Of a stretch of 64,000 bases of DNA, positions 1 through 7,191 are shown piece after piece. The position numbers and the translations under genes are program-made. The stretch is from assembly GCA_963762615.1 (NCBI GenBank), contig CAVXLG010000003.1:558001-622000 (forward strand), written 5' to 3'. The notes under the pieces were generated by a model. The model was given only the letters and a program-made list of their open reading frames with translations. It ran no database searches and was not told the origin of the DNA. This DNA comes from PALSA-505 sp963762615. GTDB lineage: Bacteria; Actinomycetota; Actinomycetes; Streptosporangiales; Streptosporangiaceae. How positions within the stretch are numbered: position 1 is the first letter of the stretch; every line of letters begins with the position of its first letter.

Positions 1-2
1 CC

Positions 3-827
3 GCCGCGGAGAGCAACCAGGTCGCCTACGTGGCCGTCGGTGTCTGGCACGAGCTGCAGGTGACCGGGGACGAGGAGTTCGCCGCCGCGATGTGGCCGGT
101 GGTGCGCAAGGCGATCGGGTACGTGCTGGACCTGCGCGTGCCGCGCGGCGAGATCCGCTGGGAGCGGGACGCGCACGGCGCCCCCGCGACGTACGCCCTG
201 CTGGCCGGCTGCTCCAGCATCTACCAGAGCCTGCGCTGCGCGGTCGCCCTGGCCGAGCGGGCCGGCGAGCCGCAGCCGGAGTGGGAACTCGCCGCCGACC
301 AGCTCGGGCACGTGATCACCTGCCACCCGGAGGCGTTCGCGGACAAGAGCAGGTTCTCGATGGACTGGTATTACCCGGTCCTCGGCGGCGCGGTGCGCGG
401 CGCCGGCGCGGCGGCCCGGCTGGACGCGGGCTGGGACGAGTTCGTCGAGCCCGGGACGGGGGTGCGCTGCGTCAGCGACGAGCCGTGGGTCACCGGCGCG
501 GAGACCTGCGAGCTGGTGATGGCCCTCGACGCCGTCGGTGACCGGGCCCGGGCGATCGAGCTGTACGCGGCCGTCCAGCACCTGCGGCACGCCGACGGCG
601 GATACTGGACCGGCTGGCAGGTCGCCAACCAGGTGCACTTCCCGGCCGAGCGCAGCAGCTGGACGGCGGCGGCGATGGTCCTCGCCGCGGACGCGCTGTC
701 CGGTGCGACCGGCGGCGCCGGCCTGTTCCGGGACGCGGGCGCGCGGTCGGCCACCGCAGCCGCCGCACCGGATCCGGCCGCCTGCGGGTGCGCGGCCCAG
801 CCCGCCCCGGCCGGCCCGGCGCGATAG
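3..827 (+). CDS. Prenyltransferase-like alpha/alpha-toroid protein, 5' end missing
   Basis: The reading frame is open to the left edge, so the N-terminus lies outside the window and no start is assigned. The visible 274 residues have the look of actinobacterial proteins annotated as prenyltransferase or six-hairpin-glycosidase-like, which fold as an alpha/alpha toroid: repeated Trp/Tyr-rich helices, segments such as DWYYPVLGGAV, and a GGYWTGWQVAN stretch near the C-terminus. No catalytic motif can be assigned from this fragment, so the function stays open; a glycan- or prenyl-related role is only a family guess. The last 20 or so residues are a Pro/Ala-rich tail encoded in part by a 41-bp sequence repeated just after the gene (848-888), so the tail may be a recent addition. 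Confidence 0.6.
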   Translation, partial: AAESNQVAYVAVGVWHELQVTGDEEFAAAMWPVVRKAIGYVLDLRVPRGEIRWERDAHGAPATYALLAGCSSIYQSLRCAVALAERAGEPQPEWELAADQLGHVITCHPEAFADKSRFSMDWYYPVLGGAVRGAGAAARLDAGWDEFVEPGTGVRCVSDEPWVTGAETCELVMALDAVGDRARAIELYAAVQHLRHADGGYWTGWQVANQVHFPAERSSWTAAAMVLAADALSGATGGAGLFRDAGARSATAAAAPDPAACGCAAQPAPAGPAR

Positions 828-888
828 CCAGCCGTCCGCGGCGATCACACCGGATCCGGCCGCCTGCGGGTGCGCGGCCCAGCCCGCC
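766..888. repeat. 41-bp direct repeat, two copies spaced 82 bp
   Basis: Positions 766-806 and 848-888 are identical over 41 bp (both begin CACCGGATCCGG). The interval between them, 807-847, is also 41 bp. The first copy encodes the C-terminal tail of the upstream gene; the second lies between that gene and the ATPase cassette. This may be a local duplication or a scar at the cassette border. Confidence 0.85.
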
Positions 889-957
889 CAGCGTCGGCGG
901 CTTGCGTTAGCCTGCTCACCTGATGATGTCTCGCAGAGCTTGGTGGTGGAGTCGGTG

Positions 958-1734
958 GTGACGTTTGAATCTGCCCTGGGTACGGCGCAGTCAGGCGCTG
1001 AGGCCGCGCTCAAGTCGGCGGGCGGCCTGACCAGGGAGCTGCGCAAGGCGAAAGCGGCGGCGGCTACCGGTCAGGTGCGTGAGCTGCGGCGCGCTCTGGA
1101 CGCCGCCGCCGGGCTCGCGGCCGAGCTGTCGGCCGAGGTGCAGCAGGTTCACGACGGGTACGACATCGATGAGTCCGCGCACCTGGCCAGCGGCGACTAC
1201 GCCAAAGAACTGCTGGCTGCGGCCGCCGATCGCGGGGTGGCGATGTTCGAGGAGGACGAACGCCTGCTGTGCTACCCCTCGATCGTGCGCGTCGTCCCGG
1301 CTGACTCCGTGGTCGAGGTCGACCGGCGGCGGGAGCGAAGACTGCGGCCATCGGTGCTGACCGGGCTGCTGGCAGCGGCGCAGCAGCGGCCGCCCAAGTT
1401 CCGCGCGGACCAGTTCCTCGAGAGCCTGGCCAGCGGTTATGACCTGGTGGTGGCGCGGGCGGGCAAGAAGCCGGACGCCGTTGCCCGCCTGGTGGACATC
1501 TGGGCCGTGCTGACATTGCTCCCCGGCCAGGGCAAGGAGTACACCCGTCCCGAGTTCGCCCGTGACCTGTACCTGCTCGACCAGCGCGGCTCCGGGCAGG
1601 CCAAGGACGGGCGCACGTTGCGCTGGCACGCGAGCAGCGGTACCCGCACCGCGGGGGTGCTGACGACCGTTGCCCGCACCGGGCAGCAGCAGCGGTACTG
1701 GGGAGTGTCGTTCACCACCGGGGAGCCACGGTGA
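958..1734 (+). CDS. Coiled-coil protein, first gene of the BrxD-type ATPase cassette
   Basis: I do not recognise this family. The 258-residue protein starts with about 60 residues of Ala/Glu/Arg/Lys helix likely to form a coiled coil, followed by a mixed alpha/beta region and a basic C-terminal third (residues about 150-258) that could be a helical DNA- or partner-binding domain. The frame is open far upstream; I chose GTG 958 because GGTGGAG lies six bases before it, although GTG 943, 946 and 955 are also possible. Its stop overlaps the next start (GTGA, 1731-1734), so it is translationally coupled to the next two genes. By context it is probably a structural or regulatory partner of the ATPase at 2747-4039. 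No nuclease, methylase or phosphatase motif is visible. Confidence 0.65.
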   Translation: MTFESALGTAQSGAEAALKSAGGLTRELRKAKAAAATGQVRELRRALDAAAGLAAELSAEVQQVHDGYDIDESAHLASGDYAKELLAAAADRGVAMFEEDERLLCYPSIVRVVPADSVVEVDRRRERRLRPSVLTGLLAAAQQRPPKFRADQFLESLASGYDLVVARAGKKPDAVARLVDIWAVLTLLPGQGKEYTRPEFARDLYLLDQRGSGQAKDGRTLRWHASSGTRTAGVLTTVARTGQQQRYWGVSFTTGEPR

Positions 1735-2750
1735 ATCCGGCGGGGCAGGCTGTTCCGCCCAGTGGCGTGCTGGGCGGCGGCGTCTTGAAGGCAGACGACT
1801 ATGCCCGGTTCCTGGCGCGCGAATACCTGGCGGACTACCTTCCGGCCGGAGGGGCCGCCGTCAAGGTCGCGGTAGTGGGAGACGGCGGCGCGGCAGACCG
1901 GCTGGAGTCGGCGCTCGGCGCGGCCGCCGCCGAGCATAATGACCTGTTCGTGCGAATCTGCGCGGAATCGTCCCGGGTGCACATGATCGACCAGATTTTC
2001 TTTGCGATCTCCCGCGCCGTGGACTGGGAGTCGGTGGCGGCGGCCAGCGTGCGATCCGCCTACGCCGGCGCGTCCTTCCCCGTTCCCGAAGGCGCTGGCC
2101 TCACCGTGGCCGAGATCTCCCGCCATCATGACGTCGACGCCCGCGAGCTTTACCGCAGCGTCCGCCGGCTGCTGGAGCGCAGCCTGCTCGGCAACCCGCT
2201 GATCGTCACCGAGCTGGGCCGCGCCGTGCTGCGTCTCGCGCAGGCCCAGCTGGGCGCAGGAGACGTCGACGACGCTGAGCATGACGCGGTGCTCAGCTGG
2301 CTGCACGGGGAGCTCCGGTCGATCACCGCGGTCCGGTCAGCGCTCATCTACACCCGGATCGGCAGGCACAATGCGCGCGCGATGCTGGCCTCCACGGCAG
2401 CGCTGCTGCTGGCGGCTGGCTACCGCGGGCTGGTCGTGTGCTTCGACTACGGGCGGCTCGCCGAGGCCCGGCGGCCTCCGGTGGAGGCCAGATCGGGCTT
2501 CTACTACTCGAAGGCCGCCGTGCTGGACGCCTACGAGGTGCTGCGCCAGTTCATCGACGCCACCGACGAGCTGCGCGGCGTCCTCGTGATCGCCATCGTG
2601 CCGCCGGATCTGATGACCGATGAGGCGCGCGGGCTGCCGGCCTACACCGCCCTGCAGCTGCGGGTGGCCGACGAAGTCCGCGACCGGCGCCGGGCCAACC
2701 CGTTCGCGGCCCTGGTCAGGCTCGAGGTCCGGCTGGAGGCGGTGGCATGA
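1731..2750 (+). CDS. Walker-A-less relative of the BREX ATPase (putative pseudo-ATPase)
   Basis: The 339-residue protein overlaps its neighbours by four bases at both ends (GTGA at 1731, ATGA at 2747), with GGGGAG before the GTG. Its second half resembles the BrxC/BrxD (DUF2791, PF10923) layout: a helix ending in AAGYRGLVVCFDY at the Walker B position, then an AYEVLRQFIDATDELRGVLVI helix-strand and a RGLPAYTALQLRVAD segment like the post-Walker-B region of those ATPases. A GxxGxGKS P-loop is missing; the nearest match is VVGDGG at residues 48-53. The middle contains a winged-helix-like stretch (TVAEISRHHDVDARELYRSV). I infer an inactive ATPase-fold paralogue pairing with the active one downstream. 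The homology is judged by eye and needs profile comparison. Confidence 0.55.
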   Translation: MNPAGQAVPPSGVLGGGVLKADDYARFLAREYLADYLPAGGAAVKVAVVGDGGAADRLESALGAAAAEHNDLFVRICAESSRVHMIDQIFFAISRAVDWESVAAASVRSAYAGASFPVPEGAGLTVAEISRHHDVDARELYRSVRRLLERSLLGNPLIVTELGRAVLRLAQAQLGAGDVDDAEHDAVLSWLHGELRSITAVRSALIYTRIGRHNARAMLASTAALLLAAGYRGLVVCFDYGRLAEARRPPVEARSGFYYSKAAVLDAYEVLRQFIDATDELRGVLVIAIVPPDLMTDEARGLPAYTALQLRVADEVRDRRRANPFAALVRLEVRLEAVA

Positions 2751-4039
2751 CCGCGGTCATGAGCCAGGAACTGGTCGCGCGCCGCCGGGCCGTTGAGGCG
2801 CTGCGCTCGGGGGTGCCGAGCTGGGACGCGGTCACGGTGCTCGGCTCGGGGCAGCCGGAGGCTGAGGACCGCTTCACCGCGCTGCTTGACCGCATGGCCG
2901 AGCCCCGGCTCTCTGACGCGCGGCCGCGCGGACTACTGTTCGGCGGCGGGTTCGGCTCGGGCAAGAGCCACCTGCTCACCCATCTCGGTCATCTGGCCAT
3001 GTCATCGGGGTTTGTCGTGAGCACGGTCGTGATCAGCAAGGAGACGCCGCTGCATGACCCGGTGAAGACGTTCCGGGCCGCTGTCGGCGGCGCCGTGGAT
3101 CCGGGCCGGGGGCATCACGTGCTGGAGGACGCCGCCGCGGCACTCGACCCGGATACGCCGCGCTATGCCGAGCTGAACCGGTGGGTGAACTCACCGGCCA
3201 GCGGCCTGGACGAGCGGTTCGCTGCGACCCTGCTGTGCCACGAGCGGCTGCGCGGCGGCGAGGTGCCCGGCGGCGATGAAACGGCTGCGGCCCTGGTGCG
3301 GTTCTGGGGTGGCGAGCCGTTGCGCATCTCCGACCTGCGCCGCGCCCTGCGGTCAGTCGGCGCGGCCGGGCTGTTCAGCTTCACCGCGATCATCGCCCGC
3401 GAGCTTGCCCGGCAGCGATTCAGTTTCGCGGCCCGGATGCTGCGCGCCGCCGGGCACGCGGGCTGGGTGATCCTCTTTGACGAGGTCGAGCTGATCGGCC
3501 GGTATTCGCCGCTGCAGCGCGGCCGCTCGTATGCCGAGCTGGCCAGGTGGCTGGGCGACGAGGACGCCGATCCTGCCCTGCCGCTGAGCGGGGTATTCGC
3601 CATGACCGATGACTTCGAGGCCGCGGTCCTGACCGGCAAGGACGACCGGGCGCAGATTCCGGCCCGGCTGCGCGCCAAGCAGTCACCAGACTGGGATGAG
3701 ACCGCAGCGCTGGCCGAAAGAGGGATGCGTCACATCGAGCATGACATGCTGCTCCTCGACCCTCCCGACGACGGCGATCTCGATCGCGCCTACCTCGCGC
3801 TCAGGAAGTTGCACGCCGACGCGTTCGGCTGGTCCCCGCCGGATGTGCCCGGCCTGGAGCGGCTCGGCGCTACCCGGATGCGCCAGTACGTCCGGGCCTG
3901 GATCAGCGAGTGGGACCTGGTGCGGCTGGACCCGGCGTTCTCGCCGCAGACCGAAGTCGTCAACATCGCCAGTGACTACAGCGAGGACCGCGCGCTCGAG
4001 GACACGCCGGCCGAAGACGAGTCGGACGGTTCCGGATAG
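2747..4039 (+). CDS. BrxC/BrxD-type (DUF2791) P-loop ATPase
   Basis: A 430-residue P-loop ATPase, the usual length for BrxD of type 2 (Pgl) BREX phage-defence systems. Visible are a Walker A motif GGGFGSGKSH at about residues 66-75, an adjacent VVISKETPLHD strand, Walker B WVILFDEVELIG at about 240-251 and an FAMTDDFEAAVL segment at the sensor position. GGAGG lies seven bases before ATG 2747, which overlaps the previous stop. BrxD proteins are thought to act as AAA-like machines on DNA with methylase or helicase partners. Here none of pglX, pglZ, pglW, pglY or brxHI is adjacent: upstream are two unrecognised coupled genes, downstream an opposite-strand methyltransferase unrelated to DNA modification. 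The ATPase assignment is firm; a defence role is inference from the family. Confidence 0.85.
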   Translation: MTAVMSQELVARRRAVEALRSGVPSWDAVTVLGSGQPEAEDRFTALLDRMAEPRLSDARPRGLLFGGGFGSGKSHLLTHLGHLAMSSGFVVSTVVISKETPLHDPVKTFRAAVGGAVDPGRGHHVLEDAAAALDPDTPRYAELNRWVNSPASGLDERFAATLLCHERLRGGEVPGGDETAAALVRFWGGEPLRISDLRRALRSVGAAGLFSFTAIIARELARQRFSFAARMLRAAGHAGWVILFDEVELIGRYSPLQRGRSYAELARWLGDEDADPALPLSGVFAMTDDFEAAVLTGKDDRAQIPARLRAKQSPDWDETAALAERGMRHIEHDMLLLDPPDDGDLDRAYLALRKLHADAFGWSPPDVPGLERLGATRMRQYVRAWISEWDLVRLDPAFSPQTEVVNIASDYSEDRALEDTPAEDESDGSG

Positions 4040-4160
4040 GCTCACCGGCCGGTGAGGGAGGCCGGCCAGCGGGGGCAGGGGGCGCCTGACAGATCGCGGA
4101 ATGGGCTTGCCATCCGCCCGGCCGCCGCCTCGCGCTGAAGATACTGCCGGCTGCGCTACA

Positions 4161-4240
4161 CGTCCCCGCTCTGGTCTCGCCGTCCCCGCGCTGGTCTCGC
4201 CGTCCCCGCGCTGGTCTCAGCGTCCCAGCGCTGGTCTGAC
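4161..4240. repeat. Four 20-bp tandem repeats after the ATPase cassette
   Basis: Four head-to-tail 20-bp units (4161, 4181, 4201, 4221), each with the core CTGGTCT, differing at a few positions. They fill the gap between the convergent ATPase gene and methyltransferase gene (4040-4246), where I see no ORF. No clear terminator hairpin is evident. Confidence 0.9.
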
Positions 4241-4246
4241 CCGATC

Positions 4247-4912
4247 TCACCCGATGCCTTCGGCTGAACGTTCCAGCACCCGGAGCGAGCCCTCGGCGCG
4301 GACCTCGGTGAACGCGCCGGAGGCCAGCGCCCGCCGGTAGATCCGGTAGGGCGCCTGGCCGCCGTCGGCGGGGTCGGCGAAGACATCGTGGATGGCCAGC
4401 GCCCCGGCACGGGCCAGGTGCGGCGCCCAGCCCTGGTAGTCGGCCACCGCGGCCGCGTCGGTATGGCCGCCATCGATGAACAGCATGCCGAGCCCGGCGC
4501 ACCAGAGCCGCGCCACGTCGGCCGACCGGCCCACGATCGCGATCACGCTGTCCTCAAGCCCGGACGCCGCCAGCGCCGACCGGAAGTGCGGCAGCGTGTC
4601 GATCCGCCCGGTACGCGGATCCACCAGTTCCGGGTCGTGATACGCCCAGCCGGGCTGGTTCTCTTCGGAGCCGCGGTGGTGGTCCACGGTGATCACGAAC
4701 TGCCCGGCCGCCCGGGCCGCCGCGGCCAGGTAGATCGTGGACTTGCCGCAGTACGTGCCGATCTCCAGGATCGGCCCGACGCGCGCGTAGCGGGCCGCGG
4801 TCTCGTGCAGCGCCAGGCCCTCCGGCGCCGGCATGAAGCCCCTGGCCGCCTCGGCGGCCCTGGCGAACTCGGCCTCCACCCGACCGCCCCTCCCGGGATA
4901 GTGTGGCGCCAT
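4247..4912 (-). CDS. Class I SAM-dependent methyltransferase (Methyltransf_24 type)
   Basis: A Rossmann-fold methyltransferase of about 221 residues. The SAM-binding motif I reads ILEIGTYCGKSTIYLA near residues 48-63, and the acidic motif after strand 4 reads LFIDGGHT near residue 145. This IGTYCGKST/IDGGH pairing is typical of the Methyltransf_24 group (O-methyltransferases and sugar or polyketide tailoring enzymes); the substrate cannot be read from the sequence. ATG 4912 is preferred; an in-frame GTG at 4918 adds two residues. The gene is divergent from the ferredoxin gene, the two starts being only about 24 bp apart, so at least one transcript must have a very short leader. The 3' end faces the ATPase cassette across the 20-bp repeats. 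Confidence 0.85.
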   Translation of the reverse strand: MAPHYPGRGGRVEAEFARAAEAARGFMPAPEGLALHETAARYARVGPILEIGTYCGKSTIYLAAAARAAGQFVITVDHHRGSEENQPGWAYHDPELVDPRTGRIDTLPHFRSALAASGLEDSVIAIVGRSADVARLWCAGLGMLFIDGGHTDAAAVADYQGWAPHLARAGALAIHDVFADPADGGQAPYRIYRRALASGAFTEVRAEGSLRVLERSAEGIG

Positions 4913-4936
4913 GCTCACGACGACGGCGGCCAGACG

Positions 4937-5128
4937 ATGAGAGTACGCGTCGATCGTGACCTCTGCGAGGCGAACGCCGTGTGTGCCGGCCTGGTCCCGC
5001 AGGTCTTCGAGGTCGACGACGAGGACAACCTGCGCATCTTGGCTCCCGAGGTGCCCGCCGCGCTGGCCGCCCAGGTCAGGCGTGCGGTCGAGTCCTGCCC
5101 GAAAACAGCGCTCAGCCTGGACGAGTGA
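4937..5128 (+). CDS. [3Fe-4S] ferredoxin, 63 residues
   Basis: A small acidic ferredoxin of the actinobacterial type that donates electrons to cytochromes P450 and other oxygenases. Cys10, Cys16 and Cys54 (in a VESCPKTAL context) are the three cluster ligands; the position that would hold the fourth cysteine of a [4Fe-4S] cluster is not Cys, so a [3Fe-4S] cluster is expected. Length and the DRDLCEANAVC start match the family. No P450 or reductase gene is in the window, so its partner is elsewhere. The start is ATG 4937; no strong ribosome binding site precedes it, and with the divergent gene so close the message may be leaderless. Confidence 0.9.
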   Translation: MRVRVDRDLCEANAVCAGLVPQVFEVDDEDNLRILAPEVPAALAAQVRRAVESCPKTALSLDE

Positions 5129-5137
5129 GGCGGCCCG

Positions 5138-6304
5138 CTACCCGGTGCGCAGCCGGGACAGCCGGGCCAGGGCTTCGCGCAGCACCTCGGTACGCTTGCA
5201 GAACGCGAACCGGACCTTGCTGGCGCCGGCCTCCTTGTTGTCGTACAGCACCGCGCTCGGCACGGCGACCACCCCGGCCCGCTGCGGCAGCTCGCGGCAG
5301 AACGCGACCCCGTCGCTCTCGCCCAGCGGGCGGATGTCGGTGGTGACGAAGTAGGTGCCGGCCGGCCGGTACACCTCGAAGCCGGCCGAGGCCAGCCCGG
5401 CGCACAGCAGGTCACGCTTGCGGCGAAGATCGTCGCGCAGTCCGGTGAAGTACGTGTCAGGCAGCCGCAGCGCCTCGGCCACCGCGTACTGGAAGGGACC
5501 GCCGCTGACGAAGGTGAGGAACTGCTTGGCCGTCTTGACCGCCGTCACCAGGTCGGCGGAGGCCGTCACCCAGCCGATCTTCCAGCCGGTGAAGGAGAAC
5601 GTCTTGCCGGCCGAGCTGATCGTGACCGTGCGCTCGCCCATCCCGGGCAGCGAGGCGATCGGCACGTGCTCGCCGTCGAACACCAGGTGCTCGTACACCT
5701 CGTCGGTGACCACGAGCAGGTCGCGGGAGCAGGCCAGCCCGGCCACGGCGGCCAGCTCGGCCCGGGTGAGCACGGTCCCGGTGGGGTTGTGCGGCGTGTT
5801 CAGCAGGATGAGCCTGGTGCGCGGGGTGACCGCCGCTCGCAGCGCGTCCAGATCCAGCCGGAAATCCGGCGGCCGCAGGGTGACCGGCACCCGGACGCCG
5901 CCCGCCATCGCGATGCAGGCCGCGTAGGAGTCGTAGTACGGCTCCAGCGCGATGACCTCGTCACCCGGCTCGACCAGCGCGAGCAGCGCGGCCGCGACCG
6001 CCTCGGTCGCGCCGGTCGTCACCAGCACCTCGCGGCCCGGGTCGTAGTCGAGGCCGTACCAGCGCTTCTGGTGCCAGGCGATGGCGTGCCGCAGCTCGGG
6101 GATGCCCGGTCCCGGCGGGTACTGATTGCCGCGGCCGGCCAGGATCGCGTCGGCAGCGAGCTGGGCGATCTCGCGCGGGCCGTCGGTATCGGGGAAGCCC
6201 TGGCCGAGATTGACTGCTCCCGTCTCGGCCGCGAGCGCCGACATCTCGGCGAAGATCGTGGTCCCCAGGCCGGCCAGCCTGCGGTTGAGCAAGGGTCGGT
6301 TCAC
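5138..6304 (-). CDS. dapC: N-succinyldiaminopimelate aminotransferase (class I/II, PLP)
   Basis: A 388-residue fold-type I aminotransferase closely resembling M. tuberculosis Rv0858c (DapC), which makes N-succinyl-LL-2,6-diaminopimelate from the keto acid in lysine and peptidoglycan precursor synthesis. Shared landmarks are VNLGQGFPDTDGP at the N-terminus, NQYPPGPGIPELR near residue 60, NTPHNPTGTV (169-178), Asp201 and Tyr204 in TDEVYEHLVF, and the PLP Schiff-base Lys234 in SSAGKTFSFTGWKIGW. The length is normal. Related class I/II enzymes such as kynurenine-oxoglutarate transaminase share these motifs, so exact substrate is inferred. It is divergent from the nitrilase gene, sharing a 68-bp promoter region with a 10-bp-arm palindrome. 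Confidence 0.82.
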   Translation of the reverse strand: MNRPLLNRRLAGLGTTIFAEMSALAAETGAVNLGQGFPDTDGPREIAQLAADAILAGRGNQYPPGPGIPELRHAIAWHQKRWYGLDYDPGREVLVTTGATEAVAAALLALVEPGDEVIALEPYYDSYAACIAMAGGVRVPVTLRPPDFRLDLDALRAAVTPRTRLILLNTPHNPTGTVLTRAELAAVAGLACSRDLLVVTDEVYEHLVFDGEHVPIASLPGMGERTVTISSAGKTFSFTGWKIGWVTASADLVTAVKTAKQFLTFVSGGPFQYAVAEALRLPDTYFTGLRDDLRRKRDLLCAGLASAGFEVYRPAGTYFVTTDIRPLGESDGVAFCRELPQRAGVVAVPSAVLYDNKEAGASKVRFAFCKRTEVLREALARLSRLRTG

Positions 6305-6338
6305 CCAGACATGACATCACGCCGCCGCGCCGGGCCGG

Positions 6339-6360
6339 GAGCCTGGTCTTGACCAGGCTC
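6339..6360. promoter_or_regulatory. Perfect inverted repeat (10-bp arms), DasR dre-like operator
   Basis: GAGCCTGGTC-TT-GACCAGGCTC forms perfect 10-bp arms with a two-base centre, ending 12 bp before the nitrilase start and 35 bp from the dapC start. Its core TGGTCTTGACCA differs by one base from the TGGTCTAGACCA core of the DasR-responsive element, and a DasR orthologue is encoded at 29855-30634. The palindrome is read directly; binding by DasR is inference. Confidence 0.6.
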
Positions 6361-6372
6361 TAAACTTCGGGC

Positions 6373-7191
6373 ATGCGAGTCGCCGTGTGCCAGATCCCGG
6401 TCAGCGCCGATCCGGCCGTCAACCTCGACCGGGTGCGGACGGCCCTGGCCGACGCCGCTGACCAGCGTGCCGACCTGGCCGTGTTCCCGGAGGGGACGCA
6501 GGCCCGGTTCGGCAGCGACCTGCGGGCCATCGCGGAGCCGCCGGAGGGCGCGTTCGGAAGCGGGATCGGGGAGACGGCCGGCAAGCTCGGCATCGCGGTG
6601 GTGGCCGGGATCTTCGAGCCGGCCGCCGACGGCCGGGTGCACAACACCACGGTCGCCTTCGACGGCACCGGCCGACTGGTCGCCTCGTACCGCAAGATTC
6701 ACGTGTTCGACTCGTTCGGGCACCGGGAGTCCGACCTGGTCGCGCCAGGTGGCGAGCCCGTCGTCACCGACCTGGCCGGGCTGCGGGTCGGCCTGCTCAC
6801 CTGCTACGACGTGCGGTTCCCCGAGCACGCGCGGGCGCTGGCCGCGCGCGGCGCCGAGCTGATCGTGCTGCCGTCGGCCTGGGCGGCGGGGCTGTTCAAG
6901 GAGGAGCACTGGGTCACGCTGGTGCGGGCCAGGGCGATCGAGAACACCGTGTGGGTCGCGGCGGCGGGCCAGGTGCCCGATCCAGGCGAGCGGCCGACCC
7001 ACGCCCCGACCGGCATCGGCCGCAGCATGATCGTCGACCCGATGGGGGTGACCAGGCTGGATCTCGGCCCGTATCCCGGCGTGGCGACGGCCGAGATCGA
7101 CAGCGACCTGACCGCCCGGATCCGGGCCGAGGTGCCGTGCCTGCAGCACCGCAGGCCGGACGTGTTCGGCGGTGCCGCGGCCTCTGGCTAG
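6373..7191 (+). CDS. Carbon-nitrogen hydrolase (nitrilase superfamily)
   Basis: A 272-residue amidase of the nitrilase superfamily, with the complete catalytic triad: Glu40 (AVFPEG), Lys108 (SYRKIH) and Cys144 (LLTCYDVRFPE). The DVRFPE context and size are those of the group including Nit2/omega-amidase and deaminated-glutathione amidase, which hydrolyse small amides such as alpha-ketoglutaramate; the exact substrate is not determined by these motifs. ATG 6373 lies 12 bp after a palindromic operator shared with divergent dapC. The 3' end overlaps the convergent BNR-protein gene by four bases. Pairing an aminotransferase with an omega-amidase-like enzyme is a known theme, because the amidase removes the alpha-keto acid amide by-product; that link is inference here. 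Confidence 0.87.
   Translation: MRVAVCQIPVSADPAVNLDRVRTALADAADQRADLAVFPEGTQARFGSDLRAIAEPPEGAFGSGIGETAGKLGIAVVAGIFEPAADGRVHNTTVAFDGTGRLVASYRKIHVFDSFGHRESDLVAPGGEPVVTDLAGLRVGLLTCYDVRFPEHARALAARGAELIVLPSAWAAGLFKEEHWVTLVRARAIENTVWVAAAGQVPDPGERPTHAPTGIGRSMIVDPMGVTRLDLGPYPGVATAEIDSDLTARIRAEVPCLQHRRPDVFGGAAASG

Noticed and set aside
958..4039. Complete BREX or Pgl system
   Set aside because: Only a BrxD-type ATPase is present; no PglX methylase, PglZ phosphatase, PglW kinase, BrxC-size ATPase or helicase is encoded within the window.
4247..4912. DNA methylase partner of the ATPase cassette
   Set aside because: It is on the opposite strand, of the Methyltransf_24 small-molecule type, and lacks the NPPY/DPPY motif of DNA adenine or cytosine methylases.
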